DNA of 64,000 nucleotides from Rugamonas sp. A1-17 (GTDB taxonomy: Bacteria; Pseudomonadota; Gammaproteobacteria; Burkholderiales; Burkholderiaceae_D), in NCBI GenBank assembly GCA_025548565.1, contig JAJLPB010000002.1:496001-560000 (forward strand), given 5' to 3'. The position numbers and the translations under genes are program-made. A model generated the notes under the pieces. The model ran no database searches. It was not told where the DNA came from and saw only the letters and a list, made by a program, of their open reading frames with translations. Within the stretch, counting starts at the first letter, position 1. Every line of letters begins with the position of its first letter. Of the stretch, positions 16,651 to 25,030 are shown piece after piece.

Positions 16651-17316
16651 TCAGTAAGGCCCGCCAACCTGGCCGCAGGCATGCAGGTCGATGATGCCTC
16701 GCTCGATCGCCCGCGTCACCGCGTGGGTGCGGTCGCTGGCATTGAGCTTGGCCAGGATGCTCTTCATGTGCACCTTGACGGTTTCCTCGGAAATCGCCAG
16801 GTGCATGCCGATGCGTTTGTTGCTCTGTCCCGCGGCCACCAGCTGCAGCACCTCCACCTCCCGCTTGCTCAACGCGCTCTCGTGCCAGTGCTGGGCGATG
16901 CAGCTGGCCACCTCCGCCGGTATGCAGCGGCGGCCTTCATGCACGTTGCGCACGGTCGCCAGCAGCTCCTTGCGCAGCATGCTTTTCAACAGATAACCGG
17001 CGGCGCCGGCGGCGATCGCGCGCCGCGCCAGGGCGTCGCCTTCATAGGTGGTCAGCACCACGATGCGCGCACCGGGAAATTCGGCGCGGATGGCGATGGT
17101 GGCGTCGATGCCGTTCATGTCCGGCATCTGAATATCCATCAGCGTGACGTCGGGCCGCAGCCGGCGATAGCACTCGATGGCCTGCAGGCCGTTGCAGGCC
17201 TCGGCCACCAGCCGCATGTCCTCCTCGGCGGCGATCACGCTGGCGATGCCCTCCCTGAGCATGGGATGATCGTCGACGCTTAGTACGGTAATCGGCGTTT
17301 TCTGGGCCGTTGTCAT
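16651..17316 (-). CDS. NarL/FixJ-type response regulator
   Basis: A 221-residue response regulator. Asp15-Asp16, phosphoacceptor Asp61 (TLMDIQMPD), the TTYEGD switch and a conserved Lys (YLLKSM) are intact, followed by a LuxR HTH (LSKREVEVLQLVAAGQSNKR). It lies directly upstream of the xapX-amidohydrolase operon in the same direction, so it is either its regulator or part of the same transcript. Divergent, 177 bases away, is a third regulator. No kinase is in the window. It is a paralogue of the regulator at 12650-13288. Confidence 0.9.
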   Translation of the reverse strand: MTTAQKTPITVLSVDDHPMLREGIASVIAAEEDMRLVAEACNGLQAIECYRRLRPDVTLMDIQMPDMNGIDATIAIRAEFPGARIVVLTTYEGDALARRAIAAGAAGYLLKSMLRKELLATVRNVHEGRRCIPAEVASCIAQHWHESALSKREVEVLQLVAAGQSNKRIGMHLAISEETVKVHMKSILAKLNASDRTHAVTRAIERGIIDLHACGQVGGPY

Positions 17317-17493
17317 AGCGTTCTCACTAGTCGTACCGGAATCCGGCAGCATGCCACAAACACGCCGCTTCAACCATCACCCTATCGGGGTAGCGGGCGT
17401 ACCCCGGATCGGGGCGTGGCGAAATCGTTAATCCAGTTTACTCTTCTGCCGCAGGACAGCAACCGACAATGGAATCATTTGGGGAGAAACGAG

Positions 17494-18192
17494 ATGCGAC
17501 TGGATACCAGGAACTGGTCACACGCCGCCCACGGCGGCAACAGCATGGCGGCGGCCGGCGCCGTCGACAACCATGAAGGCAAGGTGCGCGTGCTGATCGC
17601 GCACAGCGACGCCATTGTCAGCGCCGGGCTGGCCGCGCTGCTCGGCGTCGAGTGCGACATGCAGCTGGCGGCGCCGATGCCGGAGGCCCTGCCGGCGACG
17701 GCGGACGTCATCATCCTCGATTACAAAGGCGCGCTGGAATACATGCGCCAACGGGCCAACGCGCCGCAGCACGGCGAGCCGCAGGCGCGCGTGCTGATCG
17801 TGACCCAGATGGAGCGCGAATGGGAAGTGCGCACCGCGATGATGGCCGGCATCCACGGCTATCTGCTGCAGAACTGCGCCGCCGACCAGTTGCTGACGGC
17901 GGTGCGCACGCTGAGCCGCGGCATGCGCTACCTGAGCGCGGACCTGAGCCGCTGCGTGGCCGACAGCTTCACCCGCATCAACCTGACCAGCCGCGAGACC
18001 GACGTGCTGCAGTTGCTGGCGCAAGGCCAGTGCAACAAGTCCATCGCGCGCGAACTGGGGATAGGCGTCGGCACCGTCAAGACCCACGTCAAGGGCCTGT
18101 TCGACAAACTGGGCGCCACCGCGCGCACCCACGCGGTGGTGCTGGCCACGCGGCGAGGCCTGGTGGGCGAAGGCGCCATGAGCCGGCATTGA
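17494..18192 (+). CDS. LuxR-family regulator with degenerate receiver domain
   Basis: A 232-residue protein with the NarL layout: receiver-like domain (about residues 31-150) and intact LuxR HTH (LTSRETDVLQLLAQGQCNKS, GTVKTHVKGLF). The phosphoacceptor-position Asp76 remains (IILDYKG), but the acidic pair is replaced by His37-Ser38 (VLIAHSD) and the conserved Lys by Gln126 (YLLQNC). These changes usually mean no normal phosphorylation. The N-terminus has a 30-residue extension rich in His and Ala. The ATG follows GGGGAG. Control by a ligand or partner protein is inference. It diverges from a canonical regulator. Confidence 0.82.
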   Translation: MRLDTRNWSHAAHGGNSMAAAGAVDNHEGKVRVLIAHSDAIVSAGLAALLGVECDMQLAAPMPEALPATADVIILDYKGALEYMRQRANAPQHGEPQARVLIVTQMEREWEVRTAMMAGIHGYLLQNCAADQLLTAVRTLSRGMRYLSADLSRCVADSFTRINLTSRETDVLQLLAQGQCNKSIARELGIGVGTVKTHVKGLFDKLGATARTHAVVLATRRGLVGEGAMSRH

Positions 18193-18211
18193 ACGCATTA
18201 CGAGATTGTCA

Positions 18212-18241
18212 TTGGCGTATCTTGCAGAAGCCCTGTAAAAT
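18212..18241 (+). promoter_or_regulatory. candidate sigma-70 promoter, possibly leaderless
   Basis: TTGGCG (18212-18217) and TAAAAT (18236-18241) are separated by 18 bases. The predicted transcription start falls on or next to the ATG at 18248, which has no ribosome site, so the mRNA may be leaderless. Weak consensus match. Confidence 0.3.
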
Positions 18242-18247
18242 CCGGGC

Positions 18248-18580
18248 ATGCAAGCACATACACTCTCCGTAGGCACTTCACATCGGCAAACGCGCATCCA
18301 GCGCGTCCTGATGCTGTTCGTGCTGGTGTTCCTGTCGCTGCAGCTGATCGGGGCGAGCTCGCACAAGCACGCCTATACCGACACCCAAAACGATTGCGCG
18401 GCTTGCGTGATCGCGCACATGCCGGCCGGTGTTCCGCCGCCGGCGGTTGTGGTGGTGCCGGTGGCGATGCTGGTCTCCCTGCCCGCCCTCGTCCCGCAGC
18501 GTTCCATCCGGGCCCGCCGGATCGACTTCCTCACCCCGCCCTCGCACGCGCCGCCCGGCGTAGCCCCGTTCTCCGCCTGA
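18248..18580 (+). CDS. small membrane-anchored Cys/His protein (DUF2946-like)
   Basis: A 110-residue protein. A hydrophobic helix at about residues 19-37 (VLMLFVLVFLSLQLIGA) is followed by HKHAYTDTQNDCAACVIAH, a CxxC flanked by His that resembles the DUF2946 group found beside TonB receptors and metal genes. The rest is Pro/Val-rich with a second hydrophobic stretch. It lies 136 bases upstream of a TonB receptor on the same strand, which fits a role in metal uptake, but no metal has been shown. No ribosome site is seen. Confidence 0.65.
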   Translation: MQAHTLSVGTSHRQTRIQRVLMLFVLVFLSLQLIGASSHKHAYTDTQNDCAACVIAHMPAGVPPPAVVVVPVAMLVSLPALVPQRSIRARRIDFLTPPSHAPPGVAPFSA

Positions 18581-18716
18581 TCCGCTTTTTCCGTTACGTT
18601 TTTTAATGACGTCCAACACGGCCGCATATTTGCGCCCCGTGCGCGCAGCCGCGCGCCTGCCCGACACGATCGCGCAGGCCGGAGGCTAGCCACGCCCGAA
18701 CATTCGAGGATTTACC

Positions 18717-20891
18717 ATGCAACACACGCCACAACTCCGCACCCTGCCACTGCTGCTGGCTGCCGCCTTCTACGCCCACCACGCCAGCGCCGCCGACGAT
18801 GCCGCCGCCAGCCCCGCCGCCGCGCCGGCCAACGCCGACGGCAGCCCGATGCAGCAGGTGGAAGTGACCGCCGCCCATCTGAAAAGCGCCCGCATCGACC
18901 TGTCGCCGAATGTCGGCACCACCGTCTATTCGATCGACCGCCACATGATCGAGCAGCTGGGCCGTGGCGATAACACGCCATTCAATGAAGTGCTGCTGCG
19001 CCTTCCGGGCGTGAGCCAGGATTCGAAAGGCTCGGGTTCCATCCATGTGCGCGACGACCACGCCAACGTGCAGTACCGCGTCAACGGCGTGCAGCTGCCG
19101 GAGAGTATCACCGGCTTCGGACAGTCGATCGACACCCGCTTCGTCCAGCAGACCGACTTCATCACCGGCGCGCTGCCGGCGCAATTCGGCCTGCGCACCT
19201 CGGGTATCGTCGACATCCAGACCAAGGAAGGCACGGTCAAATCGGGCGGCCGCGTCGGCGTTCTGGTGGGCGGCAACGATTACGTCGAACCAAGCGCGGA
19301 ATTCTTCGGCACCCAGGGTGCCTTCAACTACTACCTGTCCGGCAGCTACCTGTCGAACGCGCAGGGCATCGAGAATCCGCTGCCGGCCCGCAGCGCCCTG
19401 CACGACCGCACCAAGCAAAGCAAATCGTTCGGCGCCCTGTCGTGGTTCCTGGACGACCAGACCCGATTGGGCCTGATGTTCGGCACCTACAATGGCCGCT
19501 TCCAGATCCCGAACAATCCCGACCAGGCGCCTGGCTTCTCGCTCACCGGCCAGAGCGACGCCGCCGCCGGCACCAGCAAGCTGGCCTCTTCGCAGCTGAA
19601 CGAGAACCAGCGCGAAGTGAACCGCTTCCTGGTGCTGTCGCTGCAAAAGAGCCTTGGCGACCTGAATTACCAGGTCTCGGCCTTCCACCAGTATTCGGAG
19701 CTCCACTACATGCCGGATGCGCTGGGCGACTTGATCTACAACGGCGTCGCCTCGGACACGCTGCGCTCCAATTCATCCAGCGGTGTGCAGTTCGACGGCA
19801 GCTATAAGCTGAACGCCGGCCACACCGTGCGCGCCGGCCTGGCCTACTCGCGCCAGAACACCCACAGCGACAACGCGGTGGCGGTGTTCGACACCGTCGA
19901 CGGCGCGCAAGCCCGTACCGATCCGCGCACCATCATCGACAACAGCAGCAAGACCGGCAAGCTGTCCAGCTTCTACCTGCAGGACGAATGGCATATCGCC
20001 GCGCCGCTGACCTTGAACTACGGCGTGCGCTTCGATAAGGTATCAGCCTTCGTCGACGAGCAGCAATGGAGCCCGCGCGTCAATCTGGCGTACCAGGTGG
20101 CCAAGGGCACGGCGCTGCATGCCGGCTATTCGCGCTATTTCACCCCGCCGCCGCAGGAACTGGCCGCGCAATCGAGCATCGACAAATACGCCAACACCTC
20201 CAACGCGCCGCAGGTACCGGTGTCGGACAACGTCAAGGCCGAGCGCACCAACTACTACGACATCGGTGTGAGCCACCAGTTCAACGACCAGCTGACCGTC
20301 ACCGCCGACGCCTACTACAAGAAGATCCGCAACATGCTGGACGAGGGCCAGTTCGGCCAGGCGCTGATCCTGTCGCCGTTCAACTACGACCGTGGCTACG
20401 CCAAGGGGCTGGAACTGTCGGCCGTGTACAACCAGTCCAACTGGGGCGGCTTCCTCAACCTGACCACGCAGCAGGCCAAGGGGCAGAACATCGTCTCCGG
20501 CCAGTCGCTGTTCGGGCCGGACGAACTGGCCTACATCGCCAACCACTACATCTACGTCGACCACGACCAGACCTACACGGTATCGGGCGGCGCCCACTAC
20601 CACTGGGGCGACACGCAGGTGAGCGGCGACTTCCTGTACGGCAGCGGCTTGCGCATGACGCCCGACGGCGCCGCGCCCAACTCCGGCACGCTTCCGCACT
20701 ACACCACCGTCAACCTGTCGCTGACCCACAACTGGAAGAACACGCCGATCGGCAATGTCGAAGGCCGCCTCGCGCTGGTCAACGCCTTCGACAAGAGCTA
20801 TCTGCTGCGCGACGGTTCCGGCGTCGGGGTGGGCGCACCGCAGTACGGCGCCCGCCGCACCTTGTACGCCGGCCTGTCGGTGGGATTCTGA
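18717..20891 (+). CDS. TonB-dependent receptor
   Basis: A 724-residue outer-membrane receptor with a signal peptide (cleavage near HASAAD). The TonB-box-like segment QQVEVTAAHLK is followed by the plug domain (NEVLLRLPGVSQDSKGSGSI, YRVNGVQLP) and a beta-barrel ending in an aromatic residue (AGLSVGF). It takes up a substrate through the outer membrane using TonB energy. The small CxxC protein upstream hints at metal or metal-chelate uptake, which is inference. GAGG lies 7 bases before the ATG. No terminator is seen before the regulator remnant at 20901. Confidence 0.9.
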   Translation: MQHTPQLRTLPLLLAAAFYAHHASAADDAAASPAAAPANADGSPMQQVEVTAAHLKSARIDLSPNVGTTVYSIDRHMIEQLGRGDNTPFNEVLLRLPGVSQDSKGSGSIHVRDDHANVQYRVNGVQLPESITGFGQSIDTRFVQQTDFITGALPAQFGLRTSGIVDIQTKEGTVKSGGRVGVLVGGNDYVEPSAEFFGTQGAFNYYLSGSYLSNAQGIENPLPARSALHDRTKQSKSFGALSWFLDDQTRLGLMFGTYNGRFQIPNNPDQAPGFSLTGQSDAAAGTSKLASSQLNENQREVNRFLVLSLQKSLGDLNYQVSAFHQYSELHYMPDALGDLIYNGVASDTLRSNSSSGVQFDGSYKLNAGHTVRAGLAYSRQNTHSDNAVAVFDTVDGAQARTDPRTIIDNSSKTGKLSSFYLQDEWHIAAPLTLNYGVRFDKVSAFVDEQQWSPRVNLAYQVAKGTALHAGYSRYFTPPPQELAAQSSIDKYANTSNAPQVPVSDNVKAERTNYYDIGVSHQFNDQLTVTADAYYKKIRNMLDEGQFGQALILSPFNYDRGYAKGLELSAVYNQSNWGGFLNLTTQQAKGQNIVSGQSLFGPDELAYIANHYIYVDHDQTYTVSGGAHYHWGDTQVSGDFLYGSGLRMTPDGAAPNSGTLPHYTTVNLSLTHNWKNTPIGNVEGRLALVNAFDKSYLLRDGSGVGVGAPQYGARRTLYAGLSVGF

Positions 20892-20900
20892 TCTGGTTAA

Positions 20901-21044
20901 GATACGCCTGACGTTTCAGCGCGCATCATCACCGCTATCGGACGCATCGCCAGTGTGATGCGCTCCGGTATGTGGAAATTCGCCACAGCCGAAAACCTGA
21001 ATCCGGCGCAGGCCGAGATCCTGCGGCTGCCGCGCGCAAAATAA
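20901..21044 (+). pseudogene. remnant of a MarR-type regulator
   Basis: This frame has no good start after a TAA at 20898-20900. It reads RIASVMRSGMWKFATAENLN and then PAQAEILRLPRAK before a TAA. That matches the N-terminal helices of MarR-family regulators up to the point where the winged HTH should begin (NPAQAEILRLL). The recognition helix and the rest are missing in all frames downstream. It sits in the 264-base gap between a TonB receptor and the lipoprotein. It is best seen as a decayed fragment. Confidence 0.45.
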
Positions 21045-21064
21045 AGCCGGGTGCAATGCGGCGA

Positions 21065-21088
21065 TACCGCCCGTAGCATCAGGCGGTA
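21065..21088 (+). repeat. inverted repeat upstream of the lipoprotein gene
   Basis: TACCGCC (21065-21071) pairs with GGCGGTA (21082-21088) across a 10-base loop. No T-run follows. It lies about 70 bases before the lipoprotein start and could be an operator or mRNA leader stem. Confidence 0.3.
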
Positions 21089-21155
21089 CTCGCGCGGCGG
21101 CGCTTTCAGCCTGGCGATTCGGGAACGCATAATCCGCGATCACCGGAGAATCCCC

Positions 21156-21986
21156 ATGCGTATCCTGAATATCCTGCTCATCGCGCTGGCCGCCACCTTG
21201 CTGTCCAGCTGCGCCTTCATGACCAGTGGCCGCAGCGTCAAGCAGACCGGCAGCATCGTCGACTACCTCTACCCCGACGCCAAGGATGCGCCGGCCATGA
21301 CGCCCACCGTCACGCGACTGCGGCCGCCGGTGCGGGTCGGCATCGCCTTCGTGCCGGGCGCCGGCTGGGGCAACGGGCTGCCTGAAACGGCCCGCATGAA
21401 ACTGCTGGAGCGCGTGCGCGACTCCTTCGCCAAACACCCGTACATCGGCAAGATCGAAATCATCCCTTCCCAATACATGCGCGCCAAGGGCGGCTTCACC
21501 AACCTTGAACAGGTGGCGCGCATGTTCGATGTCGAAGTGGTGGCGCTGCTGTCCTACGACCAGGTGCAGTTCAACGATTCCAATGCGCTGTCGATGCTGT
21601 ACTGGACCATCATCGGCGCCTACGTGGTGCACGGCGACCAGTACGACGTGCAGACCATGCTCGACGCGTCGGTGTTCGATGTGCAGAGCCACAAGCTGCT
21701 GTTCCGCGCGCCCGGCACCAGCCAGGTCAAGGGCAGCGCCAGCATGGCGGGCTTCAGCGAAAAATCGCGCGCCGCGCAGACCGAGGGCTACAACGCCGCC
21801 GTCGACCAGCTGATCCCCAACCTGCAGGCGGAGCTGGACAACTTCCGCGAACGGATCAAGCACGACGCCAGCTACCAGGTCGAAAACAAGCAAGGCTACA
21901 AGGGCGGCGGCGCGATGGACTGGGCCAGCCTGGCGCTGGTGGCGCTGCTGGCAGGACTGGCATGGCGGTTGCGCCGCCGTGGTTGA
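21156..21986 (+). CDS. rhombotarget lipoprotein with GlyGly-CTERM tail
   Basis: A 276-residue lipoprotein. The signal peptide ends in the lipobox LSSC with Cys19. The C-terminus has the tripartite GlyGly-CTERM sorting signal: GGGAMDW, a hydrophobic helix (ASLALVALLAGLAW) and a basic end (RLRRRG). Known family logic: rhombosortase cuts such tails in the membrane. The gene beside it encodes that protease, and the lipoprotein plus rhombosortase pairing is a recognised arrangement. The mature part (about 230 residues) has no known function. GGAG precedes the ATG by 8 bases. It overlaps the rhombosortase gene by 8 bases. Confidence 0.88.
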   Translation: MRILNILLIALAATLLSSCAFMTSGRSVKQTGSIVDYLYPDAKDAPAMTPTVTRLRPPVRVGIAFVPGAGWGNGLPETARMKLLERVRDSFAKHPYIGKIEIIPSQYMRAKGGFTNLEQVARMFDVEVVALLSYDQVQFNDSNALSMLYWTIIGAYVVHGDQYDVQTMLDASVFDVQSHKLLFRAPGTSQVKGSASMAGFSEKSRAAQTEGYNAAVDQLIPNLQAELDNFRERIKHDASYQVENKQGYKGGGAMDWASLALVALLAGLAWRLRRRG

Positions 21987-22500
21987 GCTGCTGGAGTTCG
22001 ACCGCCACGCGGTGCTGGCCGGTGAGCTCTGGCGGCTGTGGACCGGCCACCTGGTCCACTACTCGGCGCAGCACGCGCTGATCGACTTTGCCGTGGTGCT
22101 GGCCGCCGCCGTGATCGTGGCGCAGCTGAGCGCCTCGCCGGCCGACGGCATGCGCCGCCTGCTGCTGGCGGTGGGCCTGGGCGCGCCCTTCATCTCGCTG
22201 GGCATGCTGCTGATCGCGCCGCACTGCCTGTACTACCGCGGCGCGTCCGCCATCGCCGCGATGCTGGTGGTGATGGCCGGCGGCGCGCTGTGGCCGCGCG
22301 CCACCCGCTCCATGCGCGCGGCCCTGCTGCTGATGGCCGCCACGCTGGCCGCCAAGATCGCCGCCGAAGCGGCCGGCGCGGTCCACGCCTGGTCCAACCT
22401 GCCGCTGGACGTGGTGGTCGCATGGCAGGCGCACCTGCTGGGCGTGATCGCCGGCACCCTCACGCTGCCGTTCAGGAAGCCCAGGCTGCAACTGGATTAA
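21979..22500 (+). CDS. rrtA: rhombosortase
   Basis: A 173-residue rhomboid-family intramembrane serine protease dedicated to GlyGly-CTERM proteins. GELWRLWTGHLVH near residue 15 is the family signature, YYRGASAIAA carries the catalytic Ser (GxS), and AWQAHLLG near residue 150 carries the catalytic His. About five membrane segments are visible. The start is a GTG at 21979 overlapping the lipoprotein stop; no upstream start exists in frame, so a first membrane helix found in some members is absent. It acts in the inner membrane on the lipoprotein encoded just before it and probably on others elsewhere. Confidence 0.88.
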   Translation: MVELLEFDRHAVLAGELWRLWTGHLVHYSAQHALIDFAVVLAAAVIVAQLSASPADGMRRLLLAVGLGAPFISLGMLLIAPHCLYYRGASAIAAMLVVMAGGALWPRATRSMRAALLLMAATLAAKIAAEAAGAVHAWSNLPLDVVVAWQAHLLGVIAGTLTLPFRKPRLQLD

Positions 22501-22633
22501 CTATTGATGTGAATCCGACCGGTTTGTGTTTCACAAGCCTCAACGTTGCCGTTAATTCTTGTGTATATAGCATGGATGTAGGCATAATCGTCTGCACCGC
22601 CCAGGTGGCCGCTGTTTTCCAATGGAGGACGAT

Positions 22634-25030
22634 TTGAGCATCCCTGCCCGCACCGTAATTTCCGCCAGCCTCGCCGCAGCCTTCTTCATCCCGCCCGCGT
22701 GGGCCGCCGACGACATCCCGTCGGTCGTGGTCACCGCGCAGTCCCGCAAGCAGTTCGTGCAGGACGTGCCAATGACCATCCAGGTATTGACCAACAAGGA
22801 TCTCGACGCCATCGGCGCGAAGGACCTGGGCGACCTGAATGGCTACGTTCCGGGCCTGGTGGTCGACGCGTCCGAGCCGACGCAGCCCGGCTTCGGCATA
22901 CGCGGCGTGCAGACGGGCGACTTCGGCATCGCCACCGATTCGCCGGTCGGCATCTATGTCGACGGCGTCTACACCGGCAAGACGGGCGGCGCGCTGATGA
23001 ACTTCATCGACGTCCAGCGCATCGAAGTGATCAAGGGCCCGCAAGGCACGCTGTTCGGCCGTAACAGCGCGGCCGGCGCCATCGCCATCACCACCAATGA
23101 ACCGGGCAAGGAGCTTGACGCCTCGGGCCATGTCAAGCTGGGTAAATATGGCCGCGCCAACGCGGATGCGATGTTGAACATCCCGATCACCGACACCCTC
23201 GCCGCACGGCTGGTGGCGGTGCGCTCGGGCAGCGAGGGCTGGATCGACAACACCGCCACCGGAAAAAAATCCGGCGGCGACAAGGACTGGGCCACCCGCC
23301 TGACGCTGCGCAAGGACTTCGACGCCGCCAAGCTGGTGTTCGCGTGGGAGCACGAGAACATGGAGCAGTATGGGCGTCCGGCGTTCGGCGTCATCAAGGA
23401 CCCCAGGCTGCCGCTGGGCGGCTACACCGGCGTCTATGACGCGGCCTACACCGCCAACTTCGTCAATCCCTTCAACGCGCCGCTGCAGAACGACGACCAG
23501 GGCAGCGAGGGACGAATGTTCGACGGCGCCACGCTGCGCTTCGAAACGCCGCTGGCCGGCATGACCTTCAGCTCCACCACCGCCTATCGCCGCTTCAGCA
23601 CCCACAACATCACCGACAACGACGGCGGCGCGCGGCCCGACCTGTACCTGACCACGCTCGACGCCAAGCGCGCCCACAGCTTCCAGCAGGAGTTCAAGCT
23701 GTCGGGCAAAATCGATAAGCTGGACTGGGTCGCGGGCCTGAGCTTCTACCACAACAACGAGCACCAGGACGCCGGCGCCTTCGTCACCACCGGCACGCTC
23801 GACACCCTGAGCCAGTTCGCCGGCGGCCAGCCGAATTTCGCCATGCTGTTCGGCGGCTTGGGCGCGGCTGGCCTGCCGGGCATCGGCGCGGACACGGTGT
23901 TCAGCTGGGACGAGACGCACTACAGCGACGTCCGGACCAAATCCGCCTCGCTCTACGGCGACACCATCTGGCACCTGACGCCGTCCACCAACGTCACCGC
24001 CGGGCTGCGCTACACGCAGGACAAAAAGCGCATGACGTGGTACGTGCCGGGCCGCGTGTCGCCGCAGTTGGACAACTTCCTCAACAGCTTCGGGCCGCTG
24101 GCCGGGCTGGATGCCTCGGCCTTCCCTTCCAATGTGATCTTCAGCACGGCGGCGCAGCTGGCGGGATCGCCCGTCACGCGCGAGAAGGACTGGACCGACT
24201 GGAGCCCGCGCCTGGTGGTGGACCATAAGCTGAACAAGGACACGCTGTTGTTCACGTCCCTGTCGCGCGGCTACCAGGCCGGCGGCTTCAATATCTTCAC
24301 GCCGCCCAATCCCGCCGCGCCGGCCGCCGCCGGACAGGACCCGAGCTTCGCGCCCGAGAAGATGACCAACTTCGAAGCCGGCATGAAGCTCGCCCTGCCC
24401 GAGTGGCGCGCCACGGTCAACGCCTCGCTGTTCGCCTACAAGTTCAAGAACCTGCAGGACATCCAGCTGTACAGCGTGGGCACGGTGCCGACCTATAACG
24501 TGGTGTCCAGCGACCAGAAGGCGCATGGCCTGGACCTCGATGGCCGCATGCGCGTCACCCCGCGCGTGACGGTCTTCGGCGGCATGGAGTACATCGACCA
24601 GACCTACACCCGCTACCAGCGCCTCGACGCCGCAGGCCACGTCACGCTGGACCTGGGCGGCCAGCCGGTGGGCACACCGCGCATGACGGCGATGGCGGGC
24701 GTGAACGTGAACTGGGAAACGCTGGGAGGACGCGGCAGCCTGAATTTCCAGGGCACGCATTCGACCGCGCAGCGCTGCAACAGCGATACCGCCAGGCTTC
24801 AGTGCCTGAGCACCGCGCAGCTGAAAACCGGCGGCGCGACCAGCAAGTACGATCTGCGCCTGGGTTGGGACAGCCCGAGCTCGCGCTATGGCGTGGCGCT
24901 GTTGGTCAACAATGTGTTCGACCAGCGTTACATCACCAGCCTGGGAGGACAAACGGAGCAATACGGCGCGCCCTATGCCTACCTGACGCCGCCGCGCACG
25001 ATCGCGGTGGAATTCCGGGCCAGCCTGTAG
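22634..25030 (+). CDS. TonB-dependent receptor
   Basis: A receptor of about 798 residues. I chose TTG 22634 because GGAGG lies exactly 5 bases upstream and it gives a clean signal peptide (MSIPARTVISASLAAAFF, cleaved after PAWA). An in-frame ATG at 22622 overlaps the ribosome site itself. The TonB box is near VVVTAQSRK, the plug has VGIYVDGVYTGKTGG and VIKGPQGTLFGRNSAAGAI, and the barrel ends in FRASL rather than a terminal aromatic residue. It is the first gene of an operon: the serine hydrolase ATG follows its stop without a gap. Substrate unknown. Confidence 0.9.
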   Translation: MSIPARTVISASLAAAFFIPPAWAADDIPSVVVTAQSRKQFVQDVPMTIQVLTNKDLDAIGAKDLGDLNGYVPGLVVDASEPTQPGFGIRGVQTGDFGIATDSPVGIYVDGVYTGKTGGALMNFIDVQRIEVIKGPQGTLFGRNSAAGAIAITTNEPGKELDASGHVKLGKYGRANADAMLNIPITDTLAARLVAVRSGSEGWIDNTATGKKSGGDKDWATRLTLRKDFDAAKLVFAWEHENMEQYGRPAFGVIKDPRLPLGGYTGVYDAAYTANFVNPFNAPLQNDDQGSEGRMFDGATLRFETPLAGMTFSSTTAYRRFSTHNITDNDGGARPDLYLTTLDAKRAHSFQQEFKLSGKIDKLDWVAGLSFYHNNEHQDAGAFVTTGTLDTLSQFAGGQPNFAMLFGGLGAAGLPGIGADTVFSWDETHYSDVRTKSASLYGDTIWHLTPSTNVTAGLRYTQDKKRMTWYVPGRVSPQLDNFLNSFGPLAGLDASAFPSNVIFSTAAQLAGSPVTREKDWTDWSPRLVVDHKLNKDTLLFTSLSRGYQAGGFNIFTPPNPAAPAAAGQDPSFAPEKMTNFEAGMKLALPEWRATVNASLFAYKFKNLQDIQLYSVGTVPTYNVVSSDQKAHGLDLDGRMRVTPRVTVFGGMEYIDQTYTRYQRLDAAGHVTLDLGGQPVGTPRMTAMAGVNVNWETLGGRGSLNFQGTHSTAQRCNSDTARLQCLSTAQLKTGGATSKYDLRLGWDSPSSRYGVALLVNNVFDQRYITSLGGQTEQYGAPYAYLTPPRTIAVEFRASL

